Shown: positions 1-9,199, counted from the stretch's first letter. The stretch: 64,000 bases of DNA from Clostridiaceae bacterium (GCA_910574345.1 CAJSZV010000007.1:62001-126000), one strand, 5' to 3'. Translations and numbers: made by a program. Notes: generated from the sequence alone by a model not told the origin.

Positions 1-50
1 GTGCTTTATTAAAAGGTATCATAATTACATCGCCCCTCTATAAATTTAAA

Positions 51-782
51 TCATATATTATCCTTATGCTTCACAAAAACATGACTTATTTTCGACACAT
101 AATATCCGGTATAAATCAGATTTTTCACCTGCCCTATATTATTTGAGGACACCATTGAATGCAGCTGTTTTCCGCTAAGTTCCTTAATTCTTTCAAGTAT
201 TTTAAGCACACTTACTGTTCCTATACCGCCTAATCTATACCTGTTATATATCCCCCCAAGAAATGACGTATACACACCATCCCTAATTTCTCTCAATCCA
301 AAAAAGCCAACATTTTTCCCCTTATAAACATAGTTATACAGTTCTGTCCCCCGCTCAAGTTCATCCATTGTCCAATTAACATATCGTTCTGCCGCCGCCT
401 CTTTTGAAAAATGTTCATCCAGACTAATACGGTCTGTAGAAAACATACCCTTTCTGATCTCTGTATATATCTCCTCTATATCTTCTTTCTCCGCTCTTTT
501 AACCGAAACCGCATCATACAATCTCTCCATGGCCTTTGATTTATTTACTATTTTTAAATCACTTACAAATAAAATCAGATCTTCCATATATTCATACTGG
601 TATTCATACAATAAATGGGTAATATCCGCCCTGCTCGTTGGGACCTTGGCCACCATATATTCTCCATGGGTATTCTTCAGGCATTTCTCCACATCCTCTA
701 ATCCATCCGCCTCTTCAAACTCAATTTCCTTTGTCTCAACACCCAGATTCCTTTTCTCCCAAACAGCATCAATCACTCTCAT
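51..782 (-). CDS. GNAT family N-acetyltransferase
   Basis: A 243-residue protein whose C-terminal two thirds (about residues 92-240) resembles a Gcn5-related N-acetyltransferase of the WecD type, with a GGIYNRYRLGGIGTVSV stretch that corresponds to the acetyl-CoA pyrophosphate loop and a typical terminal beta-strand pattern. The N-terminal 90 residues are a non-catalytic extension. It would transfer an acetyl group from acetyl-CoA to an amine, plausibly an amino sugar. It is the last gene of the long minus-strand biosynthetic operon that lies inside the window, 56 bp after the LuxC gene, and the operon may continue to the left. The gene is clearly more AT-rich than the ligase/LuxE/LuxC genes before it. 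The acceptor is unknown; the family call is good but the WecD-like role is inference. Confidence 0.7.
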   Translation of the reverse strand: MRVIDAVWEKRNLGVETKEIEFEEADGLEDVEKCLKNTHGEYMVAKVPTSRADITHLLYEYQYEYMEDLILFVSDLKIVNKSKAMERLYDAVSVKRAEKEDIEEIYTEIRKGMFSTDRISLDEHFSKEAAAERYVNWTMDELERGTELYNYVYKGKNVGFFGLREIRDGVYTSFLGGIYNRYRLGGIGTVSVLKILERIKELSGKQLHSMVSSNNIGQVKNLIYTGYYVSKISHVFVKHKDNI

Positions 783-838
783 CGTTTCCCATATCCACCT
801 TTACCCATGATTTCCTATCCAAATAAATCCAACCTTTT

Positions 839-2047
839 CTATAAAGGCAGATCTACCCTTCTCGTCAGCCTCTCCCTCAAATCATACCCATCCCACACAA
901 ACCCAAACTCCATACTCTTCCCAACCTCCACCACCCGGTCAATCCCCTTCACGCCAGACATAACCAAAGGCTCCATTCTCTTTTTATCCCCCACCATCAC
1001 CACCGTCTGCACCTTCCCGTTGCAGATCGGCGCCAATTCCATAACATCCCCAATCTCACACTCATAGAACATCCCCGAATCCCCCCGGTACTCCTGAATC
1101 ACCGGGTCTAAGCCCTCCACCTCCACCCTCACAATCCGGTTGTCCCTCATTCTCACCACATGCATGCCCTCCACACCCACAGCCGCCATGCAGCATTCCG
1201 CCAGCTTATCCACATACTGAACCGGCTGAAACACATACCTTTCCGATACCACTCTCCAAAGCCGCTCCCAGAACAACTCCCTTGCCTGCCCCATATTTCC
1301 CCTCTCCCCCAGCCAGCACACCAGCCTGGGAGACGTGCAGGCATTCTGATCCGTCAGATAAGAGTCATTATAAAAATCCACAGCCAGCCTGTCCTTATCC
1401 TCCACCCTCATATACGCTTTTGCGTCAATCACACACAAAGAATACCGGTCTCCAAAGGTAATCTCCCCGGCCCTGGCCGGAAGCTCTGACCTCCTGATCT
1501 CCCCGATCGTGCCGTCCCCTCCCCAGATCACACGCACATCACAGATCGAAGACAAATAATCATTGATCTCCCGGCTCCTCTCATACCTCACAAAAACAAT
1601 AAAATCCCTCCACTTCCCATACTCCCCTCTCTCCAGCACTCTCCTCACAGCCCCGTTAATGATCCTCACCTGAGGAAACTCCTTAGAAGGCAGACGCACA
1701 ATCCCCCCATTCCCCAGCACAAATCCCACGGCAAACGAATAAGCATAATTCACCGCCACATTAGACGGTGCAATATGAAACACCACTCCCCGCCCCATCC
1801 GAAGCCCGCCGCCAGATGAAAACTCCCTCTTTTCCCTCTCCATGCTGCCTCTCCGAATCCAGAAAGCAAAAGTCACCACATCCGGATACTCCTTCGCCTC
1901 CCGGTTCCCCAGAAGCTCCTTCGACACCCGGTTTAAAAAATCAATCCGCCCCTCATCAAAAGGCACCCCCGCCGGCAGTCCCGGCATTCTCCCTATAATC
2001 CCCTCATCACCAAGCTCAAACCGAAGCCCCTTAAAAATTCCCTCCAT
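839..2047 (-). CDS. Acyl-CoA reductase, LuxC family (copy 1)
   Basis: A 402-residue protein of the LuxC/aldehyde-dehydrogenase fold. It carries the DQNACTSPRLV motif with the catalytic cysteine near residue 237, and the conserved HIAPSNVAVN nucleotide-binding stretch near residue 91. LuxC takes an acyl group from LuxE or CoA as a thioester and reduces it with NADPH to an aldehyde. An upstream in-frame ATG exists at 2077. I chose 2047 because it gives a 17-nt overlap with the preceding LuxE gene, exactly the overlap found between the second LuxE and LuxC pair (10377-10393), and because the second LuxC also starts at the equivalent residue. The two copies are clearly divergent paralogues, so they may act on different acyl groups. 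Confidence 0.88.
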   Translation of the reverse strand: MEGIFKGLRFELGDEGIIGRMPGLPAGVPFDEGRIDFLNRVSKELLGNREAKEYPDVVTFAFWIRRGSMEREKREFSSGGGLRMGRGVVFHIAPSNVAVNYAYSFAVGFVLGNGGIVRLPSKEFPQVRIINGAVRRVLERGEYGKWRDFIVFVRYERSREINDYLSSICDVRVIWGGDGTIGEIRRSELPARAGEITFGDRYSLCVIDAKAYMRVEDKDRLAVDFYNDSYLTDQNACTSPRLVCWLGERGNMGQARELFWERLWRVVSERYVFQPVQYVDKLAECCMAAVGVEGMHVVRMRDNRIVRVEVEGLDPVIQEYRGDSGMFYECEIGDVMELAPICNGKVQTVVMVGDKKRMEPLVMSGVKGIDRVVEVGKSMEFGFVWDGYDLRERLTRRVDLPL

Positions 2048-3134
2048 AAGTATCACTGCACCCCCTGATCTCCGCATTCTTCAGTCTCCCCCTTACGGAA
2101 AAATACTTACCCTTCCGCCCGCAGGGACAATCATCCTCCCCCAGAATCATCCCCTCATCCTCCGTCAGAAGACAATGACCAGGATAAGACTCAGGAATCG
2201 CCGACACTACCTGGATAATTCCCTTCTCTCCAATTCCGCACACCGAAAAATCCTCCGGCCTCCGGACAATCACATCCGAAAAAACACTGGCATGAAGATG
2301 CCCATACTCACACTCCATGTAAATGCACCCAGTCTGCTCCACCATTCCATAATAATCATGAATCTCCTTAAGGCCGCACACCTCTCCCAGCCTGTCACAA
2401 AACTCCCGCCGCGACACCGCCTCACTCTCCAGCCTCTTCCAGCCTCCCCCGTGAATCAGTATCCCATTAGACAAATCCAGCCGGACTCCCCTCTCCTTTA
2501 GCCTTAAAAGCTCCTTATAAAAATGCTGCCAGATCATGAAGGTAAATCCAAAAAGAAAGATCCGCTCTCCCTTATGCCTCTCCAAAAAAGAGACAACCCC
2601 CTCCACATCCAGCCTCATCTCATCATCCAGTCCATAGACCCTGTCCCTGCCCAAAATCGAAAACCCAAGGATTCCCACCCCCCTGGCGCTGAACATGGCC
2701 CGGTTCTTCACCACAGAAGGACAATCAAGAATCATCATAGGCATCCTAGCATTTCCCGTAAAAGAAGACACAAGCTTCACCAGCACCTTCTGCTGATACC
2801 CCGCCGTCCTCCGGTCCACATAGATTTTCGACACCCGCTGCCCGCTGGTCCCCGAAGAAGTCATGGTCTTTACAATCTCCCCCTCAGGAACACTCCTTAA
2901 CTCCAGCTCCTTAAACAGCCGCACAGGAAGAAAAGGCAGGTCATAATAAGAATTCACCCTCCCCAGATCAACACCAAAAGCGTCAACCACCCTCTGGTAC
3001 TCCTCACACGCCCCATAATGCTGCCTGGAAAGACCAATCAACCGCTCCCCTAGAACCCTCTCTTTCTCCCCCTTTTCAAGAGAATAAGGCTTTAGTTCCA
3101 ACATCTCCTCAAAGCCGCCCATGCCATCACCCAT
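2031..3134 (-). CDS. Acyl-protein synthetase, LuxE family (copy 1)
   Basis: A 367-residue ANL-related enzyme. It has the adenylation loop MTSSGTSGQ at residues 91-99 and the LuxE-type C-terminal region with the CPCGRKGKY and RLKNAEIRGCSDTYGG motifs. LuxE uses ATP to activate a carboxylic acid as acyl-AMP, takes the acyl group onto its own cysteine and passes it to LuxC. It sits 17 bp after the AMP-dependent ligase gene and overlaps LuxC by 17 nt, which points to translational coupling and a working complex. Alternative starts at 3122 and 3104 are possible; I kept the longest because a GGAAG sequence precedes it. The substrate cannot be read from sequence. Confidence 0.85.
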   Translation of the reverse strand: MGDGMGGFEEMLELKPYSLEKGEKERVLGERLIGLSRQHYGACEEYQRVVDAFGVDLGRVNSYYDLPFLPVRLFKELELRSVPEGEIVKTMTSSGTSGQRVSKIYVDRRTAGYQQKVLVKLVSSFTGNARMPMMILDCPSVVKNRAMFSARGVGILGFSILGRDRVYGLDDEMRLDVEGVVSFLERHKGERIFLFGFTFMIWQHFYKELLRLKERGVRLDLSNGILIHGGGWKRLESEAVSRREFCDRLGEVCGLKEIHDYYGMVEQTGCIYMECEYGHLHASVFSDVIVRRPEDFSVCGIGEKGIIQVVSAIPESYPGHCLLTEDEGMILGEDDCPCGRKGKYFSVRGRLKNAEIRGCSDTYGGNF

Positions 3135-3151
3135 ACTTCCACATCCAATCC

Positions 3152-4567
3152 CTACTCTTCCATATATTTGTTCAGTTCCTGATACAGCACCTTCCCCGAA
3201 TCATTTCTGGGAATTTCAGGAATCACTCTCACCCGAAAAGCCGAAGGATTCAGCCCCGTCTTATGAGAAAGAAATTTCCTCACTTCCTCCTCCAAAGCCC
3301 CCTCCGTAATAAAACAATACATCTCATCATCACGCCCAGAGCTTACACAGTCAAGATTCCCGAACCCCGCCTTCACCAGACGATCAATCTCATCCAGATT
3401 CACCCGGTTGCCAAAGATCTTCAAAAACCGCTTCTTCCTCCCCACAATATAGTAATACCCGTCAGAATCAAACTTGGCCATGTCCCCTGTCTCCAAACGC
3501 CCATGACGCTCATCACCCTTAGCCAGGTCCTTTCCACACTCTCCATAACCCAAAGTCACATTGGGCCCCTCATACACCAGCTCCCCTACCCGGTCCGGTT
3601 CCCTGATTTCCCTCCCATCCACATCCACAAGAGAAAATTTCCCACCCGGTATAGCGATCCCCATACTCCCGTACTTTTCCAGAGACCGCTCATAAGGCAG
3701 ATAAGACATTCTGGCCGTAGCCTCCGCCTGCCCGTACATCACATAGAACCGCTTTCCTTGCTCCATGGCATACTCCGCAAACCTCCTGTGAAGCTCCGGC
3801 TGCAGCTTTCCCCCCGCCTGAGTCATGGTCCTAAGAGAAGGAAGCTCCATTCCAAAAAACCGCAGCTTCTCCAGCATCTCATAAGTATAAGGAACCCCTC
3901 CAAAAGAAGTAGCCCCCTCCCTCTTAAAAAATGTCCAGAAATCCTTCTGCATCAGTCCCTTGTCCGTCAGCAGAATCTCCCCTCCCACCAACAAATGACT
4001 GTTGATAATCGACAAACCATATGTATAATTCATGGGAAGAGTCGTAATGGGCCGCTCCCCCTCATCCAGCTCCAGATACTCCACAATGGCCCTGGCATTG
4101 GACAGCACATTCCCATAGCTCTGCCTCACTAACTTCGGACTCCCCGTAGAACCAGAAGTCGTAAGCAAAAGACACAGCTCCTCATACAACCCATATTCCC
4201 TCTCATACCCTGTTCCAAGAAGCACATACCCAAAAGCCTGATACCTGACAGCAAAACCCTCAAACCTGTGCGCCAGCTCCTCCGGCACCCACAGATAATC
4301 CGGCCGGTAAATCTCCATAAGCCCTGCAAGAAGCTCCTCATCCAGATTCCGGGCCAAAAGCAGAGGCACCGAGCCCCCGTTAATACACCCCGTGTACCCC
4401 GCCAGACTTCCCATGGTATTAGAACACAAGACAAAGACCAGACTCCTTTCCCCAAGCGCCTCTTTAAACCGCCGGTTCTCCTCCTCCAGCTCTTCATAAT
4501 ACAAAGTTCTTCCCCACTCATCAGCGGCGGCCACACGGCCAGAAAACTGTCTGAAATCCCACATCAT
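3152..4567 (-). CDS. AMP-dependent acyl-CoA/ACP ligase
   Basis: A 471-residue adenylate-forming enzyme with all the ANL core motifs in order: TTSGSTGSPK (136-145, P-loop), YGQAEAT (A5), LETGDMAK (A7), GRKKRFLKIFGNRV (A8 hinge) and a C-terminal PRNDSGKVLYQEL with the catalytic lysine. It should activate an acyl or aryl acid and load it on CoA or on the carrier protein encoded two genes upstream. At about 470 residues it is slightly shorter than stand-alone acyl-CoA synthetases and close to a free adenylation domain. Its neighbours are a type II thioesterase and an ACP upstream (13-bp gap) and LuxE/LuxC downstream. That suggests a pathway in which a carrier-bound acyl group is made, edited and then reduced. 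The substrate is not known. Confidence 0.85.
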   Translation of the reverse strand: MMWDFRQFSGRVAAADEWGRTLYYEELEEENRRFKEALGERSLVFVLCSNTMGSLAGYTGCINGGSVPLLLARNLDEELLAGLMEIYRPDYLWVPEELAHRFEGFAVRYQAFGYVLLGTGYEREYGLYEELCLLLTTSGSTGSPKLVRQSYGNVLSNARAIVEYLELDEGERPITTLPMNYTYGLSIINSHLLVGGEILLTDKGLMQKDFWTFFKREGATSFGGVPYTYEMLEKLRFFGMELPSLRTMTQAGGKLQPELHRRFAEYAMEQGKRFYVMYGQAEATARMSYLPYERSLEKYGSMGIAIPGGKFSLVDVDGREIREPDRVGELVYEGPNVTLGYGECGKDLAKGDERHGRLETGDMAKFDSDGYYYIVGRKKRFLKIFGNRVNLDEIDRLVKAGFGNLDCVSSGRDDEMYCFITEGALEEEVRKFLSHKTGLNPSAFRVRVIPEIPRNDSGKVLYQELNKYMEE

Positions 4568-4580
4568 GCTTCTTCCTTCT

Positions 4581-5270
4581 TCACAAATATTTTTCCAAAT
4601 GCCTGTTCACAATCTCCGCCATTTCCCTGTAATACTGATGAACAAAAAAATGGTTATCCCCTAATTCATAAAAATCAATATTTCCCTCCGTCAAATCTCT
4701 CCAGCCATACGCATTGACAGCCAAAGGGTCCTTAGGACTGTACATAACCGTTGTATCACAAGGAATTTTCTTCCCGATTTCCCTGTACTTATACTGAGAC
4801 CAGACCATATAATCCCTTCTCACCGGTTCCATATAAATCTTCAAAAACCTTTGATTCCCAAGAATCCTCCGGTCAAATCCCCCCAGTTCTATCATCCGCT
4901 TAACAAACTCATCATCCGACAACTCGTGATACCTCTGACTTGCGCTCTCGTCCCTCAAATCCCCCCGGGCACAGATAAAGCAGTGCTTCAAATCTCCCCC
5001 AATCTTCCCTTTCGTAATAAGATCAAAAGCCAAAACACTCCCCAGACTATATCCCAGAACTGCTATGGGGAGACCACTGCGCCTTCCACAGATGTAACTG
5101 GCCGTATCCTCCAAAAACTCCCCATAATCCGTAATATAACCCTCTTTATGCCGACCCAGCCTTCCCGCGTACTCCACACTGACCGCCTCTATACGTTCAT
5201 CCAAAAGCTCCGTCATATGCTTAAAAGAGCCAGAATTTCCTCCCGCAAAGGGAAGAAGAAAAAGCTGCAT
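4581..5270 (-). CDS. Type II thioesterase (GrsT/RifR-like alpha/beta hydrolase)
   Basis: A 229-residue alpha/beta hydrolase. It has the N-terminal LFLLPFAGG oxyanion region, the nucleophile elbow GYSLG with serine near residue 75, SPKDPLA as the acid position and GDNHFFVHQ with the likely catalytic histidine. Such enzymes remove wrong or stalled acyl groups from carrier proteins. The start at 5270 lies one base after the ACP stop codon (TAG-G-ATG), so the two are probably translationally coupled. An upstream ATG at 5288 would overlap the ACP gene by 17 nt and is less likely. The pairing with a free ACP and an adenylating ligase fits an editing role in a small nonribosomal-type or fatty-acid-type system. 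Confidence 0.85.
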   Translation of the reverse strand: MQLFLLPFAGGNSGSFKHMTELLDERIEAVSVEYAGRLGRHKEGYITDYGEFLEDTASYICGRRSGLPIAVLGYSLGSVLAFDLITKGKIGGDLKHCFICARGDLRDESASQRYHELSDDEFVKRMIELGGFDRRILGNQRFLKIYMEPVRRDYMVWSQYKYREIGKKIPCDTTVMYSPKDPLAVNAYGWRDLTEGNIDFYELGDNHFFVHQYYREMAEIVNRHLEKYL

Positions 5271-5271
5271 C

Positions 5272-5511
5272 CTAAAACTCAATCTCATAATTCTCCGATA
5301 AAATGCTCATACCCTTCTCAAAAGAATCCAGCTCAATAATATCATCCGTATCCATCATAATATCAAAAGCCTCCTCAAGAGCCGCAATCAACGACATATG
5401 TCCAACAGAATCCCACTCCTCCACAGACTGATATTTCAGCTGCTCCACAGACTCCTCCCCAACATTCAATGCCTCCACAAATGCCTTAACATACTTTTCC
5501 TTATTATTCAT
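5272..5511 (-). CDS. Acyl carrier protein
   Basis: A 79-residue acidic protein with the phosphopantetheine attachment region EEWDSVGHMSLI. Serine 35 in the DSV motif (a variant of the usual DSL) would carry the prosthetic arm. Length and helix pattern match a stand-alone ACP. Set between an FkbM methyltransferase upstream and a thioesterase plus adenylating ligase downstream, it is most likely the dedicated carrier of this operon rather than the housekeeping fatty-acid ACP, because no fab genes are nearby. The acyl chain it carries is unknown. Confidence 0.9.
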   Translation of the reverse strand: MNNKEKYVKAFVEALNVGEESVEQLKYQSVEEWDSVGHMSLIAALEEAFDIMMDTDDIIELDSFEKGMSILSENYEIEF

Positions 5512-5540
5512 GACTTATCTCCTTCTATATTTCCTTGATA

Positions 5541-6617
5541 TTATTTCAATCTTTCATTTGGTATCCCATACAGAACAGCATCAATAGGGTGAGTTTTATG
5601 GCATCTGAAAAAATACGAATAATCTTCTGCTATACTATTTATAAATTGATAAATATTATAAATATCATCCCTTTTGTGATAGGCAGAAATCATTAACATT
5701 GGCCTGTACCTTCTAATTGTATTTTCAGCTCCCCTTAATGCTTCCATTTCAAAACCCTCTATGTCCATTTTAATAATAGAAATCTCTTCACCTTTTGATA
5801 TATTATCAATCGTATCAACATCTATTTTTTCATTGCCTTCCTCACTGATCTGGGAATACATATCTCCAGACGCCTGAAACATAAAGGTTCTTTTTACATC
5901 CGATACACCAGACAGATAAGGCTCCACTGCCCTCCATCCATTTCTTTCTATATTATCCAACAACCGTTTATAATTATTTCTATCCGGCTCACACGCAATT
6001 ATCCTTTTATAATCACCCACTATATCTATAAAATCCTGAATACTATCTCCATCATAGGCCCCGCAGTCAAACAGCACCTCATCCCTACTATAGTTCCATG
6101 GTGCATCTCTGAAAAAATATTGCGGCTCAACCACATATGGAAGAATTAATCTGTAATCGCCAGAGACCTTTTCATCCAAAAAAGCATTAAACGATTGTTT
6201 TGAAAATTCATCAAACAGCACGTTCCTCACAGCACTAAATTCTTTTTCCCTCTCTTTGTAAAACTCCTCAGTAATAGGTTCTGTAGCCTTTATGTCATAT
6301 ACATCCGGAAAAAAATAAATTTTCTTACATCCCTTCCAATGGTCTTCTATGTCCTGCTGCGATCGATAAAATAATTCTGTATATCCGCAAATTATATTAT
6401 ATTCCTCATAGTTTTTCATAAGAAAACTGCGGGCTATTACATTCCTTGCTCCCTCTGACATATATTCATCATCTACAACGAATCCATCCACTTCAATATC
6501 CTGAACTGCTAATCTTGCATAAACCAATTCAGCCATTCCCTGAGCTCCCCATATAAAAGTCGGCAGTCCGCTCTCTTTTATCTCATCACAATACTGTTCC
6601 GTCAGCTTCATCTTCAT
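5541..6617 (-). CDS. FkbM family methyltransferase
   Basis: A 358-residue protein with an FkbM-type SAM-dependent methyltransferase domain in its C-terminal half: VLFDCGAYDGDSI as the SAM-binding motif I, ACEPDRNNYKRL as motif II, and IIKMDIEGFEMEALRGAE, the FkbM signature. The N-terminal half (about residues 1-130) resembles the nucleotide-sugar-associated segment often found before FkbM domains in glycan loci. It probably O-methylates a sugar or polyketide-like hydroxyl group. The gene is noticeably more AT-rich than its neighbours, which may mark a separate origin. It lies 14 bp after the SDR gene and 29 bp before the ACP gene, inside the same operon. Confidence 0.85.
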   Translation of the reverse strand: MKMKLTEQYCDEIKESGLPTFIWGAQGMAELVYARLAVQDIEVDGFVVDDEYMSEGARNVIARSFLMKNYEEYNIICGYTELFYRSQQDIEDHWKGCKKIYFFPDVYDIKATEPITEEFYKEREKEFSAVRNVLFDEFSKQSFNAFLDEKVSGDYRLILPYVVEPQYFFRDAPWNYSRDEVLFDCGAYDGDSIQDFIDIVGDYKRIIACEPDRNNYKRLLDNIERNGWRAVEPYLSGVSDVKRTFMFQASGDMYSQISEEGNEKIDVDTIDNISKGEEISIIKMDIEGFEMEALRGAENTIRRYRPMLMISAYHKRDDIYNIYQFINSIAEDYSYFFRCHKTHPIDAVLYGIPNERLK

Positions 6618-6631
6618 TCCCTGATCCCTTT

Positions 6632-7369
6632 CTATTTTCTGCCGCCATCAATCCTTATCACTTCCCCATTAATATAGGACGACTCCTCCGTTGCCAAAAA
6701 ATAAACCACATTCGCAATCTCCTCTGCCCTTCCCATTCGCCCCATGGCAGATTTCTCCTCCATTACATGAGGAGCAATCCTTTTCAAATGAATATTCTCC
6801 AAAAGATCCGTCCTCACCGGCCCTGGAGCCACGGCATTGACCCGGATTCCAAACCTTCCCACCTCGGCCGCCAGATCCCTTGTCAGCATATTCAACGCAG
6901 CCTTGGATGCCCCATAAACACAATCCCCCTCATTTACATCCAGAGAAGCAATCGAAGACATATTAATCACAGCCCCCTTTTTCTGTAAAACCATTTTCCG
7001 CAGCGTCAGCTGAATAATCTCATAAGGAGCAAAAAAATTAATATCAAACAGTTCCCTCGCCTTCCTCACTGGCGTCCTTTGAAACGTATCATAATATCCC
7101 ATCCCCGCATTATTCACCAGCACATGAATCTCTTCCTTATCATCAAAAATACGCTTCATTCCACTTTTAATCTGCCTGTCATCCCCCAGCTCAAAATACA
7201 CAGGCCTGATCCATATATGATTCTCAGAAGCAATTCCGGAAATATAATCCTCAAACTCCTCATTCCTTGCTCTCCCATGAGCCCAGATATTCCAGCCATT
7301 GACAGCAAACTTCTCCAGGACTGCCTTGCCGATACCCCTGTTAGACCCCGTTACAATTACATTTCCCAT
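6632..7369 (-). CDS. Short-chain dehydrogenase/reductase (FabG-like)
   Basis: A 245-residue classical SDR with TGSNRGIG as the cofactor loop, VNNAG, and the catalytic Y152-x-x-x-K156 in a YGASK motif. It ends with NGEVIRIDGG, typical of FabG-like reductases. It would interconvert a ketone and an alcohol with NAD(P)H. I placed the start at 7369, where TGA-T-ATG links it to the transketolase C subunit gene; a longer frame from 7405 would overlap that gene and lacks the usual SDR N-terminus. It is a paralogue of the SDR at 12486-13220: catalytic residues fall at the same numbers. Two SDRs, two LuxC and two LuxE suggest a duplicated reduction pathway. Confidence 0.87.
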   Translation of the reverse strand: MGNVIVTGSNRGIGKAVLEKFAVNGWNIWAHGRARNEEFEDYISGIASENHIWIRPVYFELGDDRQIKSGMKRIFDDKEEIHVLVNNAGMGYYDTFQRTPVRKARELFDINFFAPYEIIQLTLRKMVLQKKGAVINMSSIASLDVNEGDCVYGASKAALNMLTRDLAAEVGRFGIRVNAVAPGPVRTDLLENIHLKRIAPHVMEEKSAMGRMGRAEEIANVVYFLATEESSYINGEVIRIDGGRK

Positions 7370-7370
7370 A

Positions 7371-8342
7371 TCACTTTCCCAACGCTCCCTCGATTTTCTT
7401 TGCAATCTTTACGGCTGACAACCCACAGACATCCAGCAAATACTCATAATCCCCTGCAAGAGGCACAAAATCCCCAATTCCCATTAACATATGAGGCGGT
7501 TTATTAGAAACCCCTGCAAGCAGTTCTGCCACCCCGCCTCCCAGTCCGCCCATCACATTGTGTTCCTCAACTGTCACAATCAATTTGTGATTCAGCCTTC
7601 CAAGTATTGCCTCCGAATCCAAAGGTTTTATGGTATGCATATTTACAACGGTGCAGCTTATATCCCGCTCCCGCAAAAGACGCTCCGCCTTCAAACACTC
7701 ATACACCAAAATACCACACCCAACAATAAGAACATCCTCCCCCTCAGTAAGTACATTCCCTTTCCCAATTTCAAAATCATAATCAAGATCCGAATTAATA
7801 ATAGGAAGTCTGTCCCCTCCCGTCAGTCTTATATAAACAGGCCCCTTTGCCTTCATAGCTTCACAGACACTGTAATAGATCTCTATCCCATCGCCAGGCG
7901 CCACAATTGTCAGTCCAGGTATGCCTCTAAGAAGCGCAAGATCACCAATCCCATAATGAGAACCACCAAATCTTGATATAGCCAGTCCGCTCCCCATGCC
8001 CACTATCTTCACATTACAGCCCATCAAACCCAAAAAAGTACGAATCTGATCCGCACATCGATAACTTGCAAACGCACCCCATGAAGTTGCAATAACCGGC
8101 AGGTCCTCACTCGATATTCCCGCAGCGATTGATATTAAATTCTGCTCCGCAATTCCCACATTCACATAATTCTCAGGAAAATCCCTGATAAATCTCGAAA
8201 ATCCTGAGGCAACCCCAAGGTCGGCAGACACCGCAAAAAAATCATATCCGTCCTTGGCCATATCATACACCGCCTGGCCAAGAGAACCCTGAGCTCCCAT
8301 ATGGGCAAGAAACATACAATTTTTCTTTGTAACAGTAAACAT
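7371..8342 (-). CDS. Transketolase, C-terminal subunit
   Basis: A 323-residue protein with the pyrimidine-binding domain (FAVSADLG, NVGIAEQNLISIAAG) followed by the C-terminal transketolase domain. The conserved glutamate in GIAEQN activates the thiamine diphosphate of the partner. It forms the second half of a split transketolase whose N-terminal half is encoded just upstream. The start at 8342 follows the stop of the N subunit as TAG-T-ATG; a start at 8354 would overlap it. Split transketolases occur in archaea and many Firmicutes, and those inside glycan clusters are thought to make or extend special ketoses. The place between LuxC and an SDR suggests that its acceptor may be an aldehyde made by LuxC, which is inference. 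Confidence 0.88.
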   Translation of the reverse strand: MFTVTKKNCMFLAHMGAQGSLGQAVYDMAKDGYDFFAVSADLGVASGFSRFIRDFPENYVNVGIAEQNLISIAAGISSEDLPVIATSWGAFASYRCADQIRTFLGLMGCNVKIVGMGSGLAISRFGGSHYGIGDLALLRGIPGLTIVAPGDGIEIYYSVCEAMKAKGPVYIRLTGGDRLPIINSDLDYDFEIGKGNVLTEGEDVLIVGCGILVYECLKAERLLRERDISCTVVNMHTIKPLDSEAILGRLNHKLIVTVEEHNVMGGLGGGVAELLAGVSNKPPHMLMGIGDFVPLAGDYEYLLDVCGLSAVKIAKKIEGALGK

Positions 8343-8343
8343 A

Positions 8344-9159
8344 CTATAAACCAATCTCCATCCTCGCCTGCTTAAGCAGCTCCTTATTCAAAACCCTGTC
8401 ATGCCAGGAAAAATCATTCTCCATAAACGAAATTCCCTTCCCTTTTACAGTTCTCGCAATCACAGCCTTCGGTTTATGCCCCACAGCCCGGAGCGCCAAA
8501 TTCAGTTCCTCAAAATCATGACCATCCACAGACCTTACATCCCAGCCAAAAGACTCAATCCGCGCTTCCATATTATCCCAAGCAATAATCCCCTTCGTAT
8601 CCCCATCCGCCTGCAGGCCATTAAAATCCACAATCAAACTCACATTACTCAGCCTCTGCTGTCCCGCAAACATAATCGCCTCCCACACAGAGCCCTCATC
8701 ACATTCTCCATCACCTACAACACAAAAAACTCTCCGGTTCCTGCCACGCCTTTTGGCTAAAAATCCCATGCCGACCCCGTAAGGCAGCCCTAATCCCAAG
8801 CTTCCCGTAGAACACTCAATCCCCAATCTCTCATCCCTTACAAGCTCCTCCGGGTAATCAGAACCATTCTTTTGATAAGAACAGATAAAATCCCCCTCAA
8901 TGAGCCCCAGCTCACTCATAACCCCATAGTATGCCAGCGCGGCATGACCCTTACTCACAATCAATACATCCCTGTCCCCCTGTTCAAGTCCCTGATCCGC
9001 AAAATTTGACACCTCCGCCATAACAGAAATCAGAATCTCCACACAGGACAACGAACTTGCCCAATGAACCTTCTCTGAGCATACATCCGCCGCCGAAATA
9101 ATTGTCTGTCTCACACGTCTCGCCTGTTCCTTATGTAACGCCAACCGATTGCTATCCAT
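8344..9159 (-). CDS. Transketolase, N-terminal subunit
   Basis: A 271-residue thiamine diphosphate binding subunit. It contains the GDGECDEGSVWEAIMFA motif with the metal-binding aspartate and the downstream VDFNGLQADG element, plus HKEQARRVRQTIISA at the N-terminus and CSTGSLGLGLPYGVGMG in the middle, all typical of the transketolase N domain. The start at 9159 is preceded by GTAAGGGAG three bases upstream; the longer frame from 9210 would overlap LuxC and adds 17 residues unlike the family. With the next gene it makes a complete two-subunit enzyme that moves a two-carbon ketol unit between ketose and aldehyde. Confidence 0.88.
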   Translation of the reverse strand: MDSNRLALHKEQARRVRQTIISAADVCSEKVHWASSLSCVEILISVMAEVSNFADQGLEQGDRDVLIVSKGHAALAYYGVMSELGLIEGDFICSYQKNGSDYPEELVRDERLGIECSTGSLGLGLPYGVGMGFLAKRRGRNRRVFCVVGDGECDEGSVWEAIMFAGQQRLSNVSLIVDFNGLQADGDTKGIIAWDNMEARIESFGWDVRSVDGHDFEELNLALRAVGHKPKAVIARTVKGKGISFMENDFSWHDRVLNKELLKQARMEIGL

Positions 9160-9199
9160 TTTCTCCCTTACTTCCAAATCTATACCCGATTCACACTGC

